From assembly GCA_004026145.2 (NCBI GenBank), contig SWLE01000502.1, positions 1 to 64,000 on the forward strand: a stretch of 64,000 nt of DNA, written 5' to 3'. This document shows positions 1 to 31,632 of the stretch, piece after piece. Every line of letters starts with the position of its first letter. Position 1 is the first letter of the stretch. A program made the translations under genes and the position numbers. The notes under the pieces were generated by a model. That model made no database searches. It was not told the DNA's origin and worked only from the letters and a program-made list of their open reading frames with translations. This DNA comes from Takifugu bimaculatus. Taxonomy: Eukaryota > Chordata > Actinopteri > Tetraodontiformes > Tetraodontidae.

Positions 1-1159
1 TCGTTTTGGCGCGTGTGTGCGCGCGCGCGCGGCGCGAAAGGCCTGTTTTATCCATTCTAATCCCATCAGCTGTTCCTCGGTGTAACATTCTGAATCATGT
101 TGAGTATTAAAACATTAATCTGGTTAAAAATAAGCCGTCTGTGTCCTCAGTCCTGCACAAACCACACAAATGAGCAACATTATGACAAGATCGGCCACAA
201 AAGGTTTCAGAAGAGACAACGTGCGCAGCTGTTGCTCTCCTGAGCCGCGCTAATCTTTCCTTTTGTTTTGAGAGCCCCCCCAGAAATATCAGGGATGGGG
301 GCCTCACTGTTGGCAGCCTGATTTATAATGAGCATAACTGAGTCAACGTTGTGGAAATGATAAATTAGCTGCTCCAGCAAAGACCAAGCGAGTTCACACT
401 CACAAAATACACATTTTAGGTGTAAATCCAGTTCTAAATGTGAGCTCAGCTCATTGGACAGGCTAGCATTTAGCAGCTACGGGGGGACCCACCTGAATAT
501 TTACCTTATTTCTCAGCACCAAAGTGTTAGAAACATTTCCTCCTCACGCAGCACACGTCCAGGAAGTGACCTCGTGGTTTGCAGCAGGACTTCCTGCAGG
601 AGGACGTCAGCGCACCTGTGGCCTCGTCGATCCACCTGTGAGCGGCGGAGGCTTCAGCGACAGGACGGGGAGTCAAAATAACCCCCCCACGTCCTCTCAC
701 AATAACAACAGGTATTTACTGCTGCAGGTTCTGACCCGAGGTTCTGGGCCTCCACACGCAGCAAAGCCGGGATCAGCGGGATTATCGTCCACGCTTTGGT
801 CCATACATCTGAAACCCAAGACTGGCGGCTCTTCTTTCCGCCCAAAGATCAAAGCGATGATCCGTAACCGGAGAATTCTCCTCCGCAGCAGCGAAGAACT
901 CGTCAGTTGTTGTTCACACATGTGCCAGCAGGGGGCTACGCTAGCTCAGTAGCTCTGTTAGCTTTAGCTCCGCCCACCGAGGCCTCGTCCAGGTCGCACG
1001 AGCCGTGACCTCCACCTCCATGAGGCAGCTGTGATAAACCACTGGTACCGCTGGGAAAAACCAGCCAAAACTGGTTTTGATGGGAGGGTTCTGGTTCTAG
1101 TCCAGCCACAGCTCAACATTCACACTGGGGATTAACAAACTGGTGTAAAGTACGTTTCA
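1..1159. other. intergenic sequence downstream of camk2g
   Basis: I see no coding exon here that can be supported. The open frames are short and have no recognisable domain. A CTCF-core-like motif (CCAGCAGGGGGCTA) lies at 925-938 on the plus strand. Otherwise the stretch is unremarkable single-copy-looking DNA. Confidence 0.5.
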
Positions 1160-1458
1160 GCCAGAGGTCAGAGGTCAGAGAGAGCCAGAGGTCAGAGAGA
1201 TCCAGAGGTCAGAGAGATCCAGGGGTCAGAGAGATCCAGGGGTCAGAGGTCAGAGAGATCCAGGGGTCAGAGGGAGTCAGAGGTCAGAGAGATCCAGAGG
1301 TCAGAGGTCAGAGAGATCCAGGGGTCAGAGGGATCCAGGGGTCAGAGAGATCCAGGGGTCAGAGGGAGTCAGAGGTCAGAGAGATCCAGAGGTCAGAGGG
1401 AGTCAGAGTTCAGTGAGAGCCAGAGGTCAGAGAGATCCAGAGGTCGGAGGTCAGAGCA
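1160..1458. repeat. minisatellite, GAGAGATCCAGAGGTCA family
   Basis: About 300 bp of imperfect tandem copies of a 17-24 bp unit built from AGAGATCCAG(A/G)GGTCAG, with variants AGAGAGCC and AGGGAGTC. No gene is associated. Confidence 0.85.
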
Positions 1459-1577
1459 AATGAGACCAGTTTCAGTTTCTACTTGGTGCCTTTGAAAAAG
1501 TCCAACTTAACCAACTGCTGAGTTTTCCTCATTAATCACACTGAAAGTAGAGAAACCACAGGGAGCTGTCCTACATC

Positions 1578-1628
1578 CCACACACACACACACACGCACA
1601 CACGCGCACACGCACACACGCACACACG

Positions 1629-1704
<76 letters not shown>
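1578..1704. repeat. (CA)n microsatellite
   Basis: CA dinucleotide tract with interspersed CACG near its start. It creates long meaningless Cys-Val frames on the minus strand. Confidence 0.95.
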
Positions 1705-1707
<3 letters not shown>

Positions 1708-1982
1708 AAAATAACCACAACATCATGAATAACACTGAGCCTTTTTCAGGAGCGGCTGCGTCTCTGCAGCTTTGATGAAACGGACACGTGCACGCAGGCG
1801 CCAGCGGCCCGGCGGTGACACGTGGCGGCGGATGAGCTCGGAGGGCGAACATCATTCCAGCTGCGACTCTGGGCGGAGCCGACGTTTTCCCGCCTCAACC
1901 GGGGCGCCGGCGCCGTCCGGCTGGACTCAACACTACAGTGTTACGCAATCAGGCCGAGACCTGATGAAACGTCCTGATAATT

Positions 1983-1984
<2 letters not shown>

Positions 1985-2041
<57 letters not shown>

Positions 2042-2071
2042 ACACACCCCGGGGGGGCGGGGGGGGGGGGG
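1985..2071. repeat. (CA)n plus poly-G tract
   Basis: A pure CA tract is followed by a CCCCGGGGGGG to poly-G stretch. Read on the minus strand it is (TG)n, and it lies about 70 bases beyond the likely camk2g poly(A) signal, where a GU-rich downstream element is expected. Confidence 0.9.
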
Positions 2072-2117
2072 TTAAAGCAGACGCTGAGAGGAGGCGGAGC
2101 AGTGCTGAAATAGTATT

Positions 2118-2123
2118 TTTATT
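2118..2123 (-). terminator. poly(A) signal AATAAA, probably of camk2g
   Basis: AATAAA on the minus strand (TTTATT on the plus strand). It is followed downstream by a long TG tract that can serve as the GU-rich element. I saw no better-placed canonical hexamer between it and the camk2g stop codon. This would give a 3' UTR of about 2.5 kb. Inferred from sequence only. Confidence 0.5.
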
Positions 2124-3128
2124 AAATACTTTCAAGATCGAAGAATAACAAAGTTATGATGAAGACCAACTAACACTCAGACAAACACTTTGATAGTCGT
2201 CAATTCATGTTCGTATTTCATTTTACATCATGATCATGCAAAAAAACTCCAGCATCCAGGTGAAGGCTGGGGGGAGAAAGCGCCGCCGCTAGACGGAGGT
2301 CACGGCAGGAACACGCCAACATCGAGGGCCTCATTCCAAACTACGGCTCCGGAATCCTTTTTTTTTTGGAGGTTTTTTTTTGTTTTGTTTTTTTAAAATC
2401 AATATTTTGCTGTTTTTTTCTCTTTTTTTTTTTAAACATATTTTTCATGTCACCTTTTCAACATTCCAGATGGAGAAAAATTTGTATTTTAAAAGATGCA
2501 AATATTATATATTAACACTAGCTCCATCCCTTTTTCAGGTAGGTACATGGTAAAAATGCAGTAACTGAAACATGCACATAACTAGGTCCCCCCCGCTCTG
2601 CCCCCCCCCTGGTCCCCCCCCCGCTCTGGTCCCCCCCCAGCTGAGCAGGCACCATTTAAACCACCAAAGGTAGATTACAACTGATCAATTATTTAGCCGC
2701 AATCTGTCTGATCACTCCATCTGCAAGTCTGTCGTCTACCCCCCTCTTTTACCCCCCCTCCCTCTCTTTTACCCCCCCCCCCCCCCTCTCTTTTACCCCC
2801 CCGTGAGCGAGGATCGAGTGCAGAACTCCAGCTTGGCAGAATTACAACAACAAGTCAACAGCAACAGCGGACGACAACGTAAAACTCAAACCAGTCAACA
2901 CGGGAACAGAGAAGCCACAGAGGGGTACGAATAAACCGGGGTGGGGGGGCAACACGGGGGGTGGGGGGCAACACGGGGGGTGGGGGGGCAACACAGGGAG
3001 GGGGGGCAAGATGGGACTTCACGCGGATGGACGGAGACAATTAAGCAGCACAGCGAGGGTGGCACCGTGGTCACAGCGGTGGTGCGAGATATGTTACAAA
3101 GCTTAAAAACACACCACCAGGGGCACGC

Positions 3129-3222
3129 GTGAGAGTGTGTGTGAGTGTGTGTGAGTGTGTGTGAGTGTGTGTGTGAGTGTGTGTGAGTGTGTGTGTGAGT
3201 GTGTGTGAGTGTGTGTGTGATA
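3129..3222. repeat. GTGTGTGA simple repeat
   Basis: Imperfect GTGTGTGAGT tandem array of about 95 bp. Confidence 0.9.
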
Positions 3223-3362
3223 CACCTGCGTCACAGCATTATGGGACTTAAGGGCACTATAATGGAGGACTCCGAGACAGTGTTGGGTTTGAAAATATTC
3301 CCCATTTTTTTTTGTTCCCGTTCTGAAAAACAGTCGTACGGCCACAGGGCTGAACCTGGAAG

Positions 3363-3363
3363 A

Positions 3364-3395
<32 letters not shown>

Positions 3396-3417
3396 GTGTG
3401 TGTGAGAGAGAGAGAGA
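3363..3417. repeat. (TG)n(AG)n microsatellite
   Basis: TG tract passing into AG repeats. Confidence 0.9.
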
Positions 3418-4656
3418 ATCAGCGAGCTGTCTGGAGGAAGTGGGAGAATCAAAGTGAGTGGGGGGGTCATGCCCAGATGCACAGGATGCGTCTCTTGGGT
3501 ACATGTACATATATTACACTTTTCTACATAGATCTATACACACACTGTGTTTACACAGTGTTAGAAACAAACAAACAAACAAACAAACGGCCCTTGCAGA
3601 TAGAGAGAAAAGGGGTGGGGGGGGGGGTGTTAAAGGGAGAGGGGATGAGGGGCAAACATGCAGACGCCTCCGCCGGCGCCCTCGTCCCCCGCGAGCGTGG
3701 GTGCGAGCGGGTTCTTTAAAAACAACAACAACAATGAGGCGGTTCTAACAGCCCCCGGATGTTGGAGGCTCCGCTGCATCACCAGAAACAACAGGACACT
3801 AAAAACACCCCCAAGCTGGAAGGTGACGAGCCGCCCGGCTAAACCCCCCCGGCCGGAGGAGGAAGAAACACACAAACGGAAGAAGACGTCAACACATAAA
3901 AGCCTAAAGTTCTACACTTTGGTGCTTCGTGTTTCTGACAGTTTCTCTCCTCGAGGTCTCGGAGCTCACGTGATCACTTCCCCCTCCTCATCCTCTCACA
4001 ACGCTCCGGGTTCGACCACAACGTCGCCCGCTCCTCCCTAAAACGCCGAAAAAAACCAACAAAAAAAACAAAAAAAGCCCAAAAAAAAAGGAAGAAGGTT
4101 TGTAAAACCTCAGCCGCTAACCTCCCCGCTCCGCTCCTCCCTTCTTAGATAGTGAAGATAAATGCTTGGTTGCGTCTTGTTGGTACATCTAGTCATAATT
4201 TACACAGCATATTCATAACGCAGAAACTGTCACAAGTTCAACTGGACGTCGCCTCCTCGCGCGGGACCGCTCAGCTCGCACGGGCAGAAAAAAGACGGCT
4301 GCCAGGGGAGGATAGTGGGCAAAGAGGCGCCCTCCTATCAGGCATGCATCATCCCAGGGGGGCGGTGTCTTGTGGAGCCCACCCCCAGCAGGTCAAAGGG
4401 TTGAGGGGGGACAGGGTTGGTTGGTGTCGTGGAGAGGGATGCGATCTGGCCCAGCCGGGCTCCTGGCACGAGCCCATCCACGCAGAGGACGGGCCCCTGA
4501 AACACGGTCACGGAAAAAACACTGCCCCCCAAAACGCAAACTCCAGCGGGCTGGAGGCTCAGGACCACTGTGGGGGGGGGACACAGGCAGGAGACAGCAG
4601 CTTAGACGCGGGGGCACGTCACCATGAGCCAGAACCCACCCGGGCCACCGACCTGA

Positions 4657-23787
<19,131 letters not shown>

Positions 23788-24847
23788 GGTCGGAGCCGCG
23801 AGTGGAGCGCCCGAGCCTTGGGGTACGACGGTGGCTCTGGTACGGGGTCCGGGAGGAGGGTAGCCTAGCCTCCAGTACTGGAGCACCTTTACTGACAGGC
23901 AGGCGAAGCTGAAGAGGATAGAGGCGAGCAGAGACGGAAAGGGAGGGGCCGAGGGGAGGAGGAGTGTGTGTGAGAGTGTGTGTGTGTGCGCGCGCGCGTG
24001 TGTGTGTGTGAGAGAGAGAGCTCTGAGGGGACCTTATGTGGCCAACCCATGGAGAGGACCTGGAGCTGACCAGAACAGTGACCTGATGTCCTGTGAAGGA
24101 GGCTGTGAGCTCAGGTGAAGGAAGCCCCGCGGCTCCTCCACCGCCGGCGGGACCCGCACGGGCGGAACACCGCGCACCGCAGACGGGTCCTAATATGGTC
24201 ACGCATCATTTCTGAGACGCGGGTCGATTTAGAGCCGTGGTGTTGCGTCGAGGTTGGGCTCAGGCGGGATCCGAGCGTTCGGTGGAGCCGCACGACAGGA
24301 ATGTCCCCACAAGAATAGCTGCACCAAGTAATGCGGCGCAGAAGCGGGGACACCATCCGGGACCGGGGGTCGGAACACGGGGAGATTGGGCCCAGTGGTG
24401 TCCCGTCCGGGGGATCTGGACTGGGCTGGATAGCGGCCCGTGCTGAGAGGGTCCCGTTTTGATAACTGCCCGGAAAAAGTGTTTTTGGGGCCCAACTTCC
24501 TGCCTTGTGGTCCCGACCCGGTCCAGACCTCAATGCAGCAGGGAGGCAAACTGTGACCCGCACCAACACGCACGGCAGGGGTCCGTGCACGAACACAGCA
24601 ATCAATACTGATTAATGCAGGTCTTAACACGGGGGGGGGGCTTTCGGAGCCACGGGTCTCGCCTTCACGTTAGAGGGCGCGTGCGTGGGCGCGGGGATGG
24701 GGCAGAGGGACCAGTGTGACCGCCGGATCCGGTTTCAGCGCGCGCGCCCGTGGTTCTTTTTCCACAGCGTGGGGCTCCGGGTTCGGCGGCGCTAAAAGAT
24801 GGTGTCACACAAATCCGGAGTGCTCCGCTAAATGTTTAATGTGGCGT

Positions 24848-24868
24848 GAGGGGGGGGGGCAGGGAGGA

Positions 24869-24899
<31 letters not shown>
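24848..24899. repeat. poly-G tracts
   Basis: Runs of 9 and more than 30 G separated by a short spacer; G-quadruplex forming potential. Another G-run lies at about 25350-25372. Confidence 0.9.
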
Positions 24900-24901
<2 letters not shown>

Positions 24902-25617
24902 TGGGAGGACAGGGAGGACCGGGAGGGGGGGGTGCCTGCTCAGCACTCTGCCCCGCACAGCAGAAAACCCTGACTTCACTCGAAAACCTGCACGCGCGGC
25001 GGCGTCGCCAGTGCGGGAGCGCAGAGCTGGAAAAGTTCCGACACCGGAGGCCGAAGCTGCAGAGCAGCAAAAGGAGGCCACGCATCCGCGTGCACGAGAC
25101 CACCGCAACGTAGGCTCGCGGCCCGCTCCTGCCCTCCTTTTCCTACGTGCGAACCCTGCTGCCTCTCCTCCTCTTCCTCCACCTCCTCAGCCTCCACGCG
25201 CGTTATATAACGGTGAACTCCTCAGCCTTTGTTATCTCACACCAACCGCGCACGCGGCCGTGTCCGCTTGATGAGAGACAGCGGGGGGGAGGGGGGGCAG
25301 AGGGAAGAGCGAGTAGGATGAGAACTGGCAGCGAGTGAGGGAAGATGTGCACGGGGGGGGGGGGGGGGGGGGCTGCAGCGGCCCCGCGCTCATCGACACG
25401 CACGCTGCTGGAATCTTTGCTCTTTTCCTTATTTGCGCCACAACTGTCTGGTCACCCGCCATTAGGTAAATGAGCGCGTGACGCGCCCGGCGCTCGTGCA
25501 CGACGCGGTCGGCCTGCTTTAATCTCTTAATCCCGTTGCAGCACTTTGAATCGCCTCCGCTGCCGTCACGCCTGCACGTGCGCAGCGCGACTCTCCATTA
25601 CCTGAGCAGGTAACCCC

Positions 25618-26045
25618 CCACAGCCTGATCCTCCTCTGGGTCCTGGGGCAGCTCCAGGACCACAGCCCGATCCTTCTCTGGGTCCTGGGGCAGCTCCAGG
25701 ACCACAGCCCGATCCTCCTCTGGGTCCTGGGGCAGCTCCAGGACCACAGCCCGATCCTTCTCTGGGTCCTGGGGCAGCTCCAGGACCAAGGCCTGATCCT
25801 TCTCTGGGTCCTGGGGCAGCTCCAGGACCCCACCTGATCCTTCTCTGGGTCCTGGGGCAGCTCCAGGACCACAGCCCGGTCCCTCTCTGGGTCCTGGGAC
25901 AGCTCCAGGACCACAGCCCGATCCTTCTCTGGGTCCTGGGGCAGCTCCAGGACCACAGCCCGATCCTCCTCTGGGTCCTGGGGCAGCTCCAGGACCACAG
26001 CCCAATCCTTCTCTGGGTCCTGGGGCAGCTCCAGGACCACATCCT
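25618..26045. repeat. 42-bp minisatellite upstream of camk2g
   Basis: About ten copies of a 42-bp unit containing TCTGGGTCCTGGGGCAGCTC and CAGGACCACAGCCCGATCCT. Because 42 is divisible by three, all three minus-strand frames stay open (a 14-residue repeat with LELPQDPEKD in one frame). I see no start, splice or domain that would support coding. Confidence 0.9.
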
Positions 26046-27304
26046 TCTGTCCAGAAAAGACCAAAACATCCGGATGCGTTTGGGCCTGACTTTTCCTTTT
26101 GTTGAGACTAATGAGGGTGAATGTGCCATCTGTTACATCACCCCCCCCCCACCCCCACCCAGAGGACGGACGGGGCCAGGAGCTGAGTCATGACGCTCCC
26201 GGACATCATCTGCTGGGGGGTGGGGGGCAGCCAGGAACGCTGACTTCTCCTTCGTGCCGTCAGTGGCGGTCGTGTCTGACAGGTCGCGAGCGTCGGCGCG
26301 CACGACGGCGCCGGGGAAAAGAGAGCGCGTGGCCGATTAAACTCCGCTTTTCTGTCACTTCAGCCAAGACAAACAAATTCTATCAGAGTTCGGAACGTCG
26401 GAGCTGCGTGACGTCAGCTCGCTCGCTGCTGCTTCATCACCCAAAGAATCTCTTCTCAACATTATTCTTATTTTTAATCCCCCCACAGCTTCAATAATCC
26501 CCGTTAGGCTGCAGCCACGCGGCCCACAGCAGCCGCAGCCCACGGGTCACGGGCCTGCGGGATAACACACGCCCACACGTGCATAGGAACAGTCAGGGCA
26601 CATATGAAATGCAACGATTTTACATAGGAATAATTATTTATAGGCACAATTTCAGTAACAATAAAGACTGAGGAAATGTTCAAACAACCCTTTACTACAA
26701 ACTACCTGTCAGCACTTTGGGGAGCGTCATTAAAAACACTTAATCATGAAGCTAATCACTGGATCTGAGGAAGGTGAATGATTGAATTGTTGTTTCCGAT
26801 AATAAAACGGCTCTAACAGTGCAAGTATCAAAGGTTTGCTACAGTTTGAGGAGAGATTTCCACACAACACTATCGGGATCCACTCAAGATAAGCATCATT
26901 AGCTCACAAATGAATGAGTATAATTGCTCTCAAATGCACAAAAGCGTGCTGTCAACGTAAACAAACGCGTTTTGGGTTTTTAAATAGTGTCTAAAAGAGA
27001 TTCAACGCGCTTTTGTCCTCAGTGAGACGTCTTGATCACCATGAATGTGAACACACATCCAGCAGAGGGCAGTAGAGTACGGCACTGCAGAGAGAGGAGC
27101 CCTTTTATTCTCATTATTAAATATAAAAAAGAACAATTCATATCAATCGGTGTTGCTATTCATAGTGGTTTATTGACATTATAAAATATTGAGTTGTTTG
27201 CTCGAGTATACTTGTGTTTTCTGATAAGAAGAGCCTGGCTAGTTGTTGTTGTTGTTGTTGTTATTATTATTGTTATTATTATTATTATTATCATTATTAT
27301 TATT

Positions 27305-27347
<43 letters not shown>

Positions 27348-28149
27348 GTTGTCGTTGTATCTACACGGAACCAATCTTAGGTCCTCTGCTCTGACGGTCC
27401 CTATTCCTTGTCGGACACGCATTTAACAGCTGTTTAGTCTGTTTGCGCCGATACTAAAAACACAATTTCGGCAATAAAATAGTTGTTTTAATCTGTTTTC
27501 GTGTTTTAATTCGGCTCAGCTGCTGTTGCAGCTGTATTGTTATTTTAATTTAGTTCGGGTTTGGTGGAAAACTTTTCTACCTCCAGTTTGCTGGCTCTTT
27601 CTTTTCCATCATGTCGTTGCTGTAAACTTTACATCATTATACAGCGAATGCTATTATATGATTATTTTAAATAAAATAAATATTAGCTTTGCTATTAAGA
27701 AACATTCTTCACAACCATGTTTAGCAACCCGTGTCAGTCTGCAAAGATTTTGCAAAATCTCCACTAAGAAAATGTTTTTTGCACCCCGACATCAACACTG
27801 ATGATGTGGAGGCAGAAAGATGAAAACAGATTCCATCTATACGCCTGGTTTTTAATTACTGTGTAGAAAATGAAAATCCCCCTCTAGTCAGACTGAGGTT
27901 TCGCTTAGATGGAAGACCCGTAATCTGTCATGATTACAATGATGATGATGATGATGATGAGAAACATGAAGCATCTGTCCAATCAAACCCAGCAGCCACT
28001 CTCAGTCTGCCGCCACCTTCAGCATTTAAACACATCTGGAATCCCCGGATGACAACGCAGCAATAACGAAACAATGAAACTTTAGCGTGAGACGTGTCTG
28101 AATCGGCCGTTTCCAACCACACGTGTGCATGTGTGTGTAGGGGAGGGGA
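26046..28149. other. intergenic region between camk2g and the PYD gene
   Basis: No exon recognised. It contains a CTCF-core-like motif CCAGCAGAGGGCAGTA at 27059-27074 and the trinucleotide tract at 27243-27346. The sequence turns AT-rich after about 26590. Confidence 0.5.
27243..27346. repeat. (GTT)n(ATT)n(ATC)n compound microsatellite
   Basis: Successive GTT, ATT and ATC trinucleotide blocks. Confidence 0.95.
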
Positions 28150-28260
28150 ATGTACACACTGGAGCTCCGCGCCACATCCTGTCCACACACACATCACATC
28201 TGCAGGGCGACAGAAGACGCAGCTTCGCGAGATCTTCGCACTCAGACGGGTAAAATAAAA

Positions 28261-28732
28261 ATGACAGAGCAAATCTCCAAGCTGCTGAAGGACTACCTGG
28301 ACGAGCTGGACGACACCATGCTGAGGGAGTTTAAGTGGTACCTGGGCCAGCACAAGGAAAGGGGGTCCCGGCCCATCCAGAGGTCACAGCTGGAGAACAC
28401 AAGCAGGACGGAGACGGTGGATAAACTGGTGCAGGCGTACGGCGCCGAGGGCGCGGTGGTCACCACCGTGGACGTCCTCTACAGGATGAGGCTCAATGAC
28501 CTCGCAACACAGTTGGCTCAAGGTACAAGGTTTATCTCAAACAACCTCTGACCACATGACCCCGGTTCCGCTTCGCCGGATCGCTTAGATCTGAGTTAAA
28601 GTGTCTATTTTATTCCCAGCGATCATAGACAGCGACGCAGAGCAGCGGGAGGTTGGAGGAGCCCAACCGGAGGCTCAGGAGCAGAAGCCCGATGAAGAGC
28701 AGACCCTGAAGGCACCGAAGGATCTTTGCTGA
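28261..28732 (+). CDS. pyrin-domain (PYD) protein, short or truncated
   Basis: Exon 1 (28261-28522) encodes about 87 residues starting MTEQISKLLKDYLDELDDTM and containing LREFKWYL, the LxxFKxxL core of a pyrin death-fold domain, ending NDLATQLAQ. The donor GTACAAG leaves phase 1. Exon 2 (28620-28732, acceptor TATTCCCAG) adds 37 Glu/Gln-rich residues and ends TGA, total 124 residues. The domain mediates homotypic PYD-PYD contacts in inflammasome-type complexes (family knowledge). Retroelement sequence starts only about 18 bases after the stop. The gene may be a PYD-only protein, or the 5' end of a larger PYD-NLR or PYD-B30.2 gene cut by the ERV insertion. Confidence 0.8.
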
Positions 28733-28863
28733 TCTTTGGGAGAGTCGAGCAGCAGTTCAAGCTTCCTCTGTCAACTCCGTTCATCTGCTGCTCGCTCACC
28801 TCTTTTATTGGTGCAAACAGAATGGGTGTCCAAACAGGATTTCATAACTCATTGTCTTCTGAC

Positions 28864-31632
28864 TGTTACGAGCGGTTGTGTTAGGACCCGAAAGCAGGCA
28901 GGACACAGTGGCGTATCGTCTTCCGAGAAGCTTTATTTATGTTCACACATAATCGTGCAACTCAAAAAGCGTGGAGACCACGACTCAGTTTTTCACCCAA
29001 ACAGAAAAATGAAAACTTACAACAAAAAATTCCGAGCGGAGTCAAAAGCAGACCACGAAGGGAATAGATAAACGAACAGTCCGGGGAACGGGTTCAAAAG
29101 TAATCCACGAAGGAAAAAGTTTTACAATAGTCCAAGTGAGTGTAGCTGGGGTCTTCCGAAACAGACAAAACATGCCAACGCTGGCCACCCGTGAGAACAG
29201 TCCATAAATAGGGGGCTTGATTGCCGATAGTCTGCAGGTGCACCAGTCCCCGGCACCACCTGCGGCTGAGGCATGGCTCCACCACGCCCCCCGCAGGAGA
29301 AACCCTGCAAAAGAGTTCCCAGAAACTGGGAACCTGACATTACCCCCCCCTCAACGGGCGCCTCCGGGCGTCCTTCCAGGCTTCTCCGGGTGGGCATGGT
29401 AGAAATCGCGGAGGAGGCTGGTATCCAAAATGAACCGGCGGGGAACCCACGATCGCTCCTCCGGACCATACCCCTCCCAGTCGACTAGGAACTGGAAGCC
29501 ACGGCCTCGTCGGCGGACGTCCAGGATACTCCGGACCGTATAGGCAGGGCCTCCGTCCACAATGCGGGGAGGAGGTGGAGGGTCAGCCGGGGGAACCAGA
29601 TCCGACTCAGCAACGGGCTTTACCTTGGAAACATGGAAGGTGGGATGTATCCTCAACGCTGGGGGAAGCTTCAGGCGGACGGCTGCGGGGTTCACCATCC
29701 GGTCCACCTCAAAGGGACCCACGAAGCGAGGAGCCAGCTTCCGAGACTCGACCTGGAGTGGAAGGTCCTTCGTGGACAACCAGACCTTCTGACCTGGTTG
29801 ATAGGAGGGGGCTGGCGTCCGGTGTCGATTGGCCTGCAGTTGGGATCGACGAGAAGTCCGCAGTAGAGTCGAACGGACCTGCCTCCACACCTTCCTGGCC
29901 TGCACTGACGGTACAGCAACCTCCTCCTCCTGCCCTTTAAACAATGGAGGCTGGTAGCCCAGGGAAGCCATGAAGGGAGACAGACCAGTGGAGGCAGAAA
30001 CCAAGGAGTTGTGGGCGTACTCCACCCATGGCAGGTAGGTGCTCCAGGAGGCTCCCAGTGCCGAGCAAAAGGACCTCCAAACCTGTGAGCAGAACTGTGG
30101 GCCCCAATCCGAAACTATGTCTGTAGGTAACCCGTGGAGCCAGAACACATGCTGGACCAGGAGCTCTCCAGTCTCAGCTGCCGACGGGAGCTTGGGTAGG
30201 GGAATAAAGTGGGCCGACTTAGAGAACCGATCGACCACGGTGAGAACGACTTCATGACCCTGGGAAGGAGGGAGGCCGGTGATGAAGTCCACTGCTATAT
30301 GTGACCACGGTCGTCGAGGAATCTCCAGGGGCTGAAGGAGTCCTGCCGGTGGCTGATGGGAGGCCTTCCCCCTAGAACACACCGGGCAGGCAGCTATGTA
30401 GTCCTTGGTGTCCCGGGCCATGGAGGGCCACCAGAAACACTGCCGGAGGAAGTGTAACGAGCGGTTAACTCCTGGATGACAGGTTAACCTCGATGAATGG
30501 GCCCAGTGCAGCACTTCTGAGCGCACCGCCCCCGGGATGAACAACCGGTTTGGAGGACATCCCCCAGGATCCGGAGCAGATTGCTGGGCTTCGCGAACCC
30601 TCTCCTCTACCTGCCAGGATGCAGCCCCCAGGATGCAGGAGAGGGGTAATATGGTGTACAGGTCCATCTCCCCAGGCTCGGAGGCGAACTGACGGGACAG
30701 GGCGTCGGGTTTCAGGTTACGCGATCCAGGACGGTAAGTAAGAGTGAACCGAAACCTCCCTAAGAATAGAGCCCACCGAGCCTGCCGGGAATTAAGCCTC
30801 TTGGCGTTCCGGAGGTATGTGAGGTTCTTGTGGTCTGTCCATACGATAAAAGGCTGGGTGGCGCCCTCCAGCCAATGCCTCCACTCCTGGAGCGCCAGGA
30901 CCACGGCCAGAAGCTCCTTATTTCCCACGTCATAATTCCGTTCTGCAGGTGAGAGCCGGTGACTAAAAAAGGCACACGGATGGAGCTTCTGGTCCTCCCC
31001 ACTCCTTTGGGACAGGACAGCCCCAACTCCCACATCTGAAGCGTCCACCTCAACCACGAACTGCCGATTGGGGTCGGGGTGAGTGAGAATAGGCGACAAC
31101 GAGAACAGGCCCTTCAGTCTGTTGAAAGCAGTTTCGGCCTCGGGAGTCCAGCGGAAGCTTAGTAGGGTGGAAGTGAGCCTGGTGAGCGGAGCGGCCACCT
31201 TGCTGTAGTCGCGGATGAAGCGACGGTAGAAATTAGCGAAGCCCAGGAACTGCTGCAACTGCTTACGGGAGGAGGGAGTTGGCCATTCCATTACCGCCCT
31301 CACCTTGGCTGGGTCTGGTGAAAGCTGTCCCCGCGCCACCACGAAGCCCAGGAAAGAGATGGAGGTGGTGTGGAATTCACATTTCTCCGCCGGATCCATG
31401 TTGGTTGGCATGTAATGTTATGAGCGGTTGTGTTAGGACCCGAAAGCAGACAGGACACAGTGGCGTATCGTCTTCCGAGAAGCTTTATTTATGTCCATAA
31501 ATAGGGGGCTTGATTGCCGATAGTCTGCAGGTGCACCAGTCCCCGGCACCACCTGCGGCTGAGGCATGGCTCCACCACGCCCCCCGCAGGAGAAACCCTG
31601 CAAAAGAGTTCCCAGAAACTGGGAACCTGACA
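28864..31632 (-). mobile_element. chromodomain Ty3/gypsy element nested in the ERV 3' LTR
   Basis: Flanked by a 5-bp target duplication CTGAC (28859-28863 and 31633-31637) inside the ERV LTR. LTRs lie at 28864-29338 (475 bp) and 31416-31632 (217 bp), both with TG...CA ends. The short copy has lost about 258 bp internally. A polypurine tract GAGGGGGGGG precedes the 3' LTR (29341-29352 region). Gag, protease and the first part of RT are missing, and no PBS is left after the 5' LTR, so the copy is a deletion derivative. Confidence 0.93.
29351..31411 (-). pseudogene. gypsy pol fragment: RT end, RNase H, integrase, chromodomain
   Basis: An open 686-residue frame. It starts inside RT (FLGFVVARGQLSPDPAKV; no catalytic YxDD part), then RNase H (VEVDASDVGVGAVLSQ, WTDHKNLTYL). 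The integrase has an H-H-C-C region (CPVCSRGK), D in VDFITGLPPS and D in IVSDWGPQF. The expected stretch with the catalytic Glu between SALGAS and WSTYLPW is missing. A C-terminal chromodomain (FLVDWEGYGPEERSWVP) marks a chromovirus. The frame has stayed open, but without a starting gag-PR-RT and without the integrase Glu it cannot be autonomous. Confidence 0.92.

Larger units (their letters stand above)
2100..4656 (-). other. camk2g: probable camk2g 3' UTR
   Basis: Stretch between the camk2g stop codon and the AATAAA at 2118-2123. There are no coding exons. It contains low-complexity blocks: A-rich runs (minus strand) at 2350-2450, C-runs near 2590-2800, a GTGTGA repeat at 3129-3222 and a TG/AG tract at 3363-3417. 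A 3' UTR of this size would be plausible for a CaMKII gene, but the extent is inferred. Confidence 0.45.

Noticed and set aside
1507..1718. Long Cys/Val frames on the minus strand
   Set aside because: Pure translation of the (CA)n microsatellite; no start, splice or homology evidence.
24111..24630. Minus-strand frames of 130-165 codons upstream of camk2g
   Set aside because: Open by high GC content in the CpG-rich promoter block; no homology or splice evidence linking them to exon 1.
29562..29940. Plus-strand frames over the gypsy element
   Set aside because: Antisense shadows of the integrase-chromodomain frame on the minus strand.
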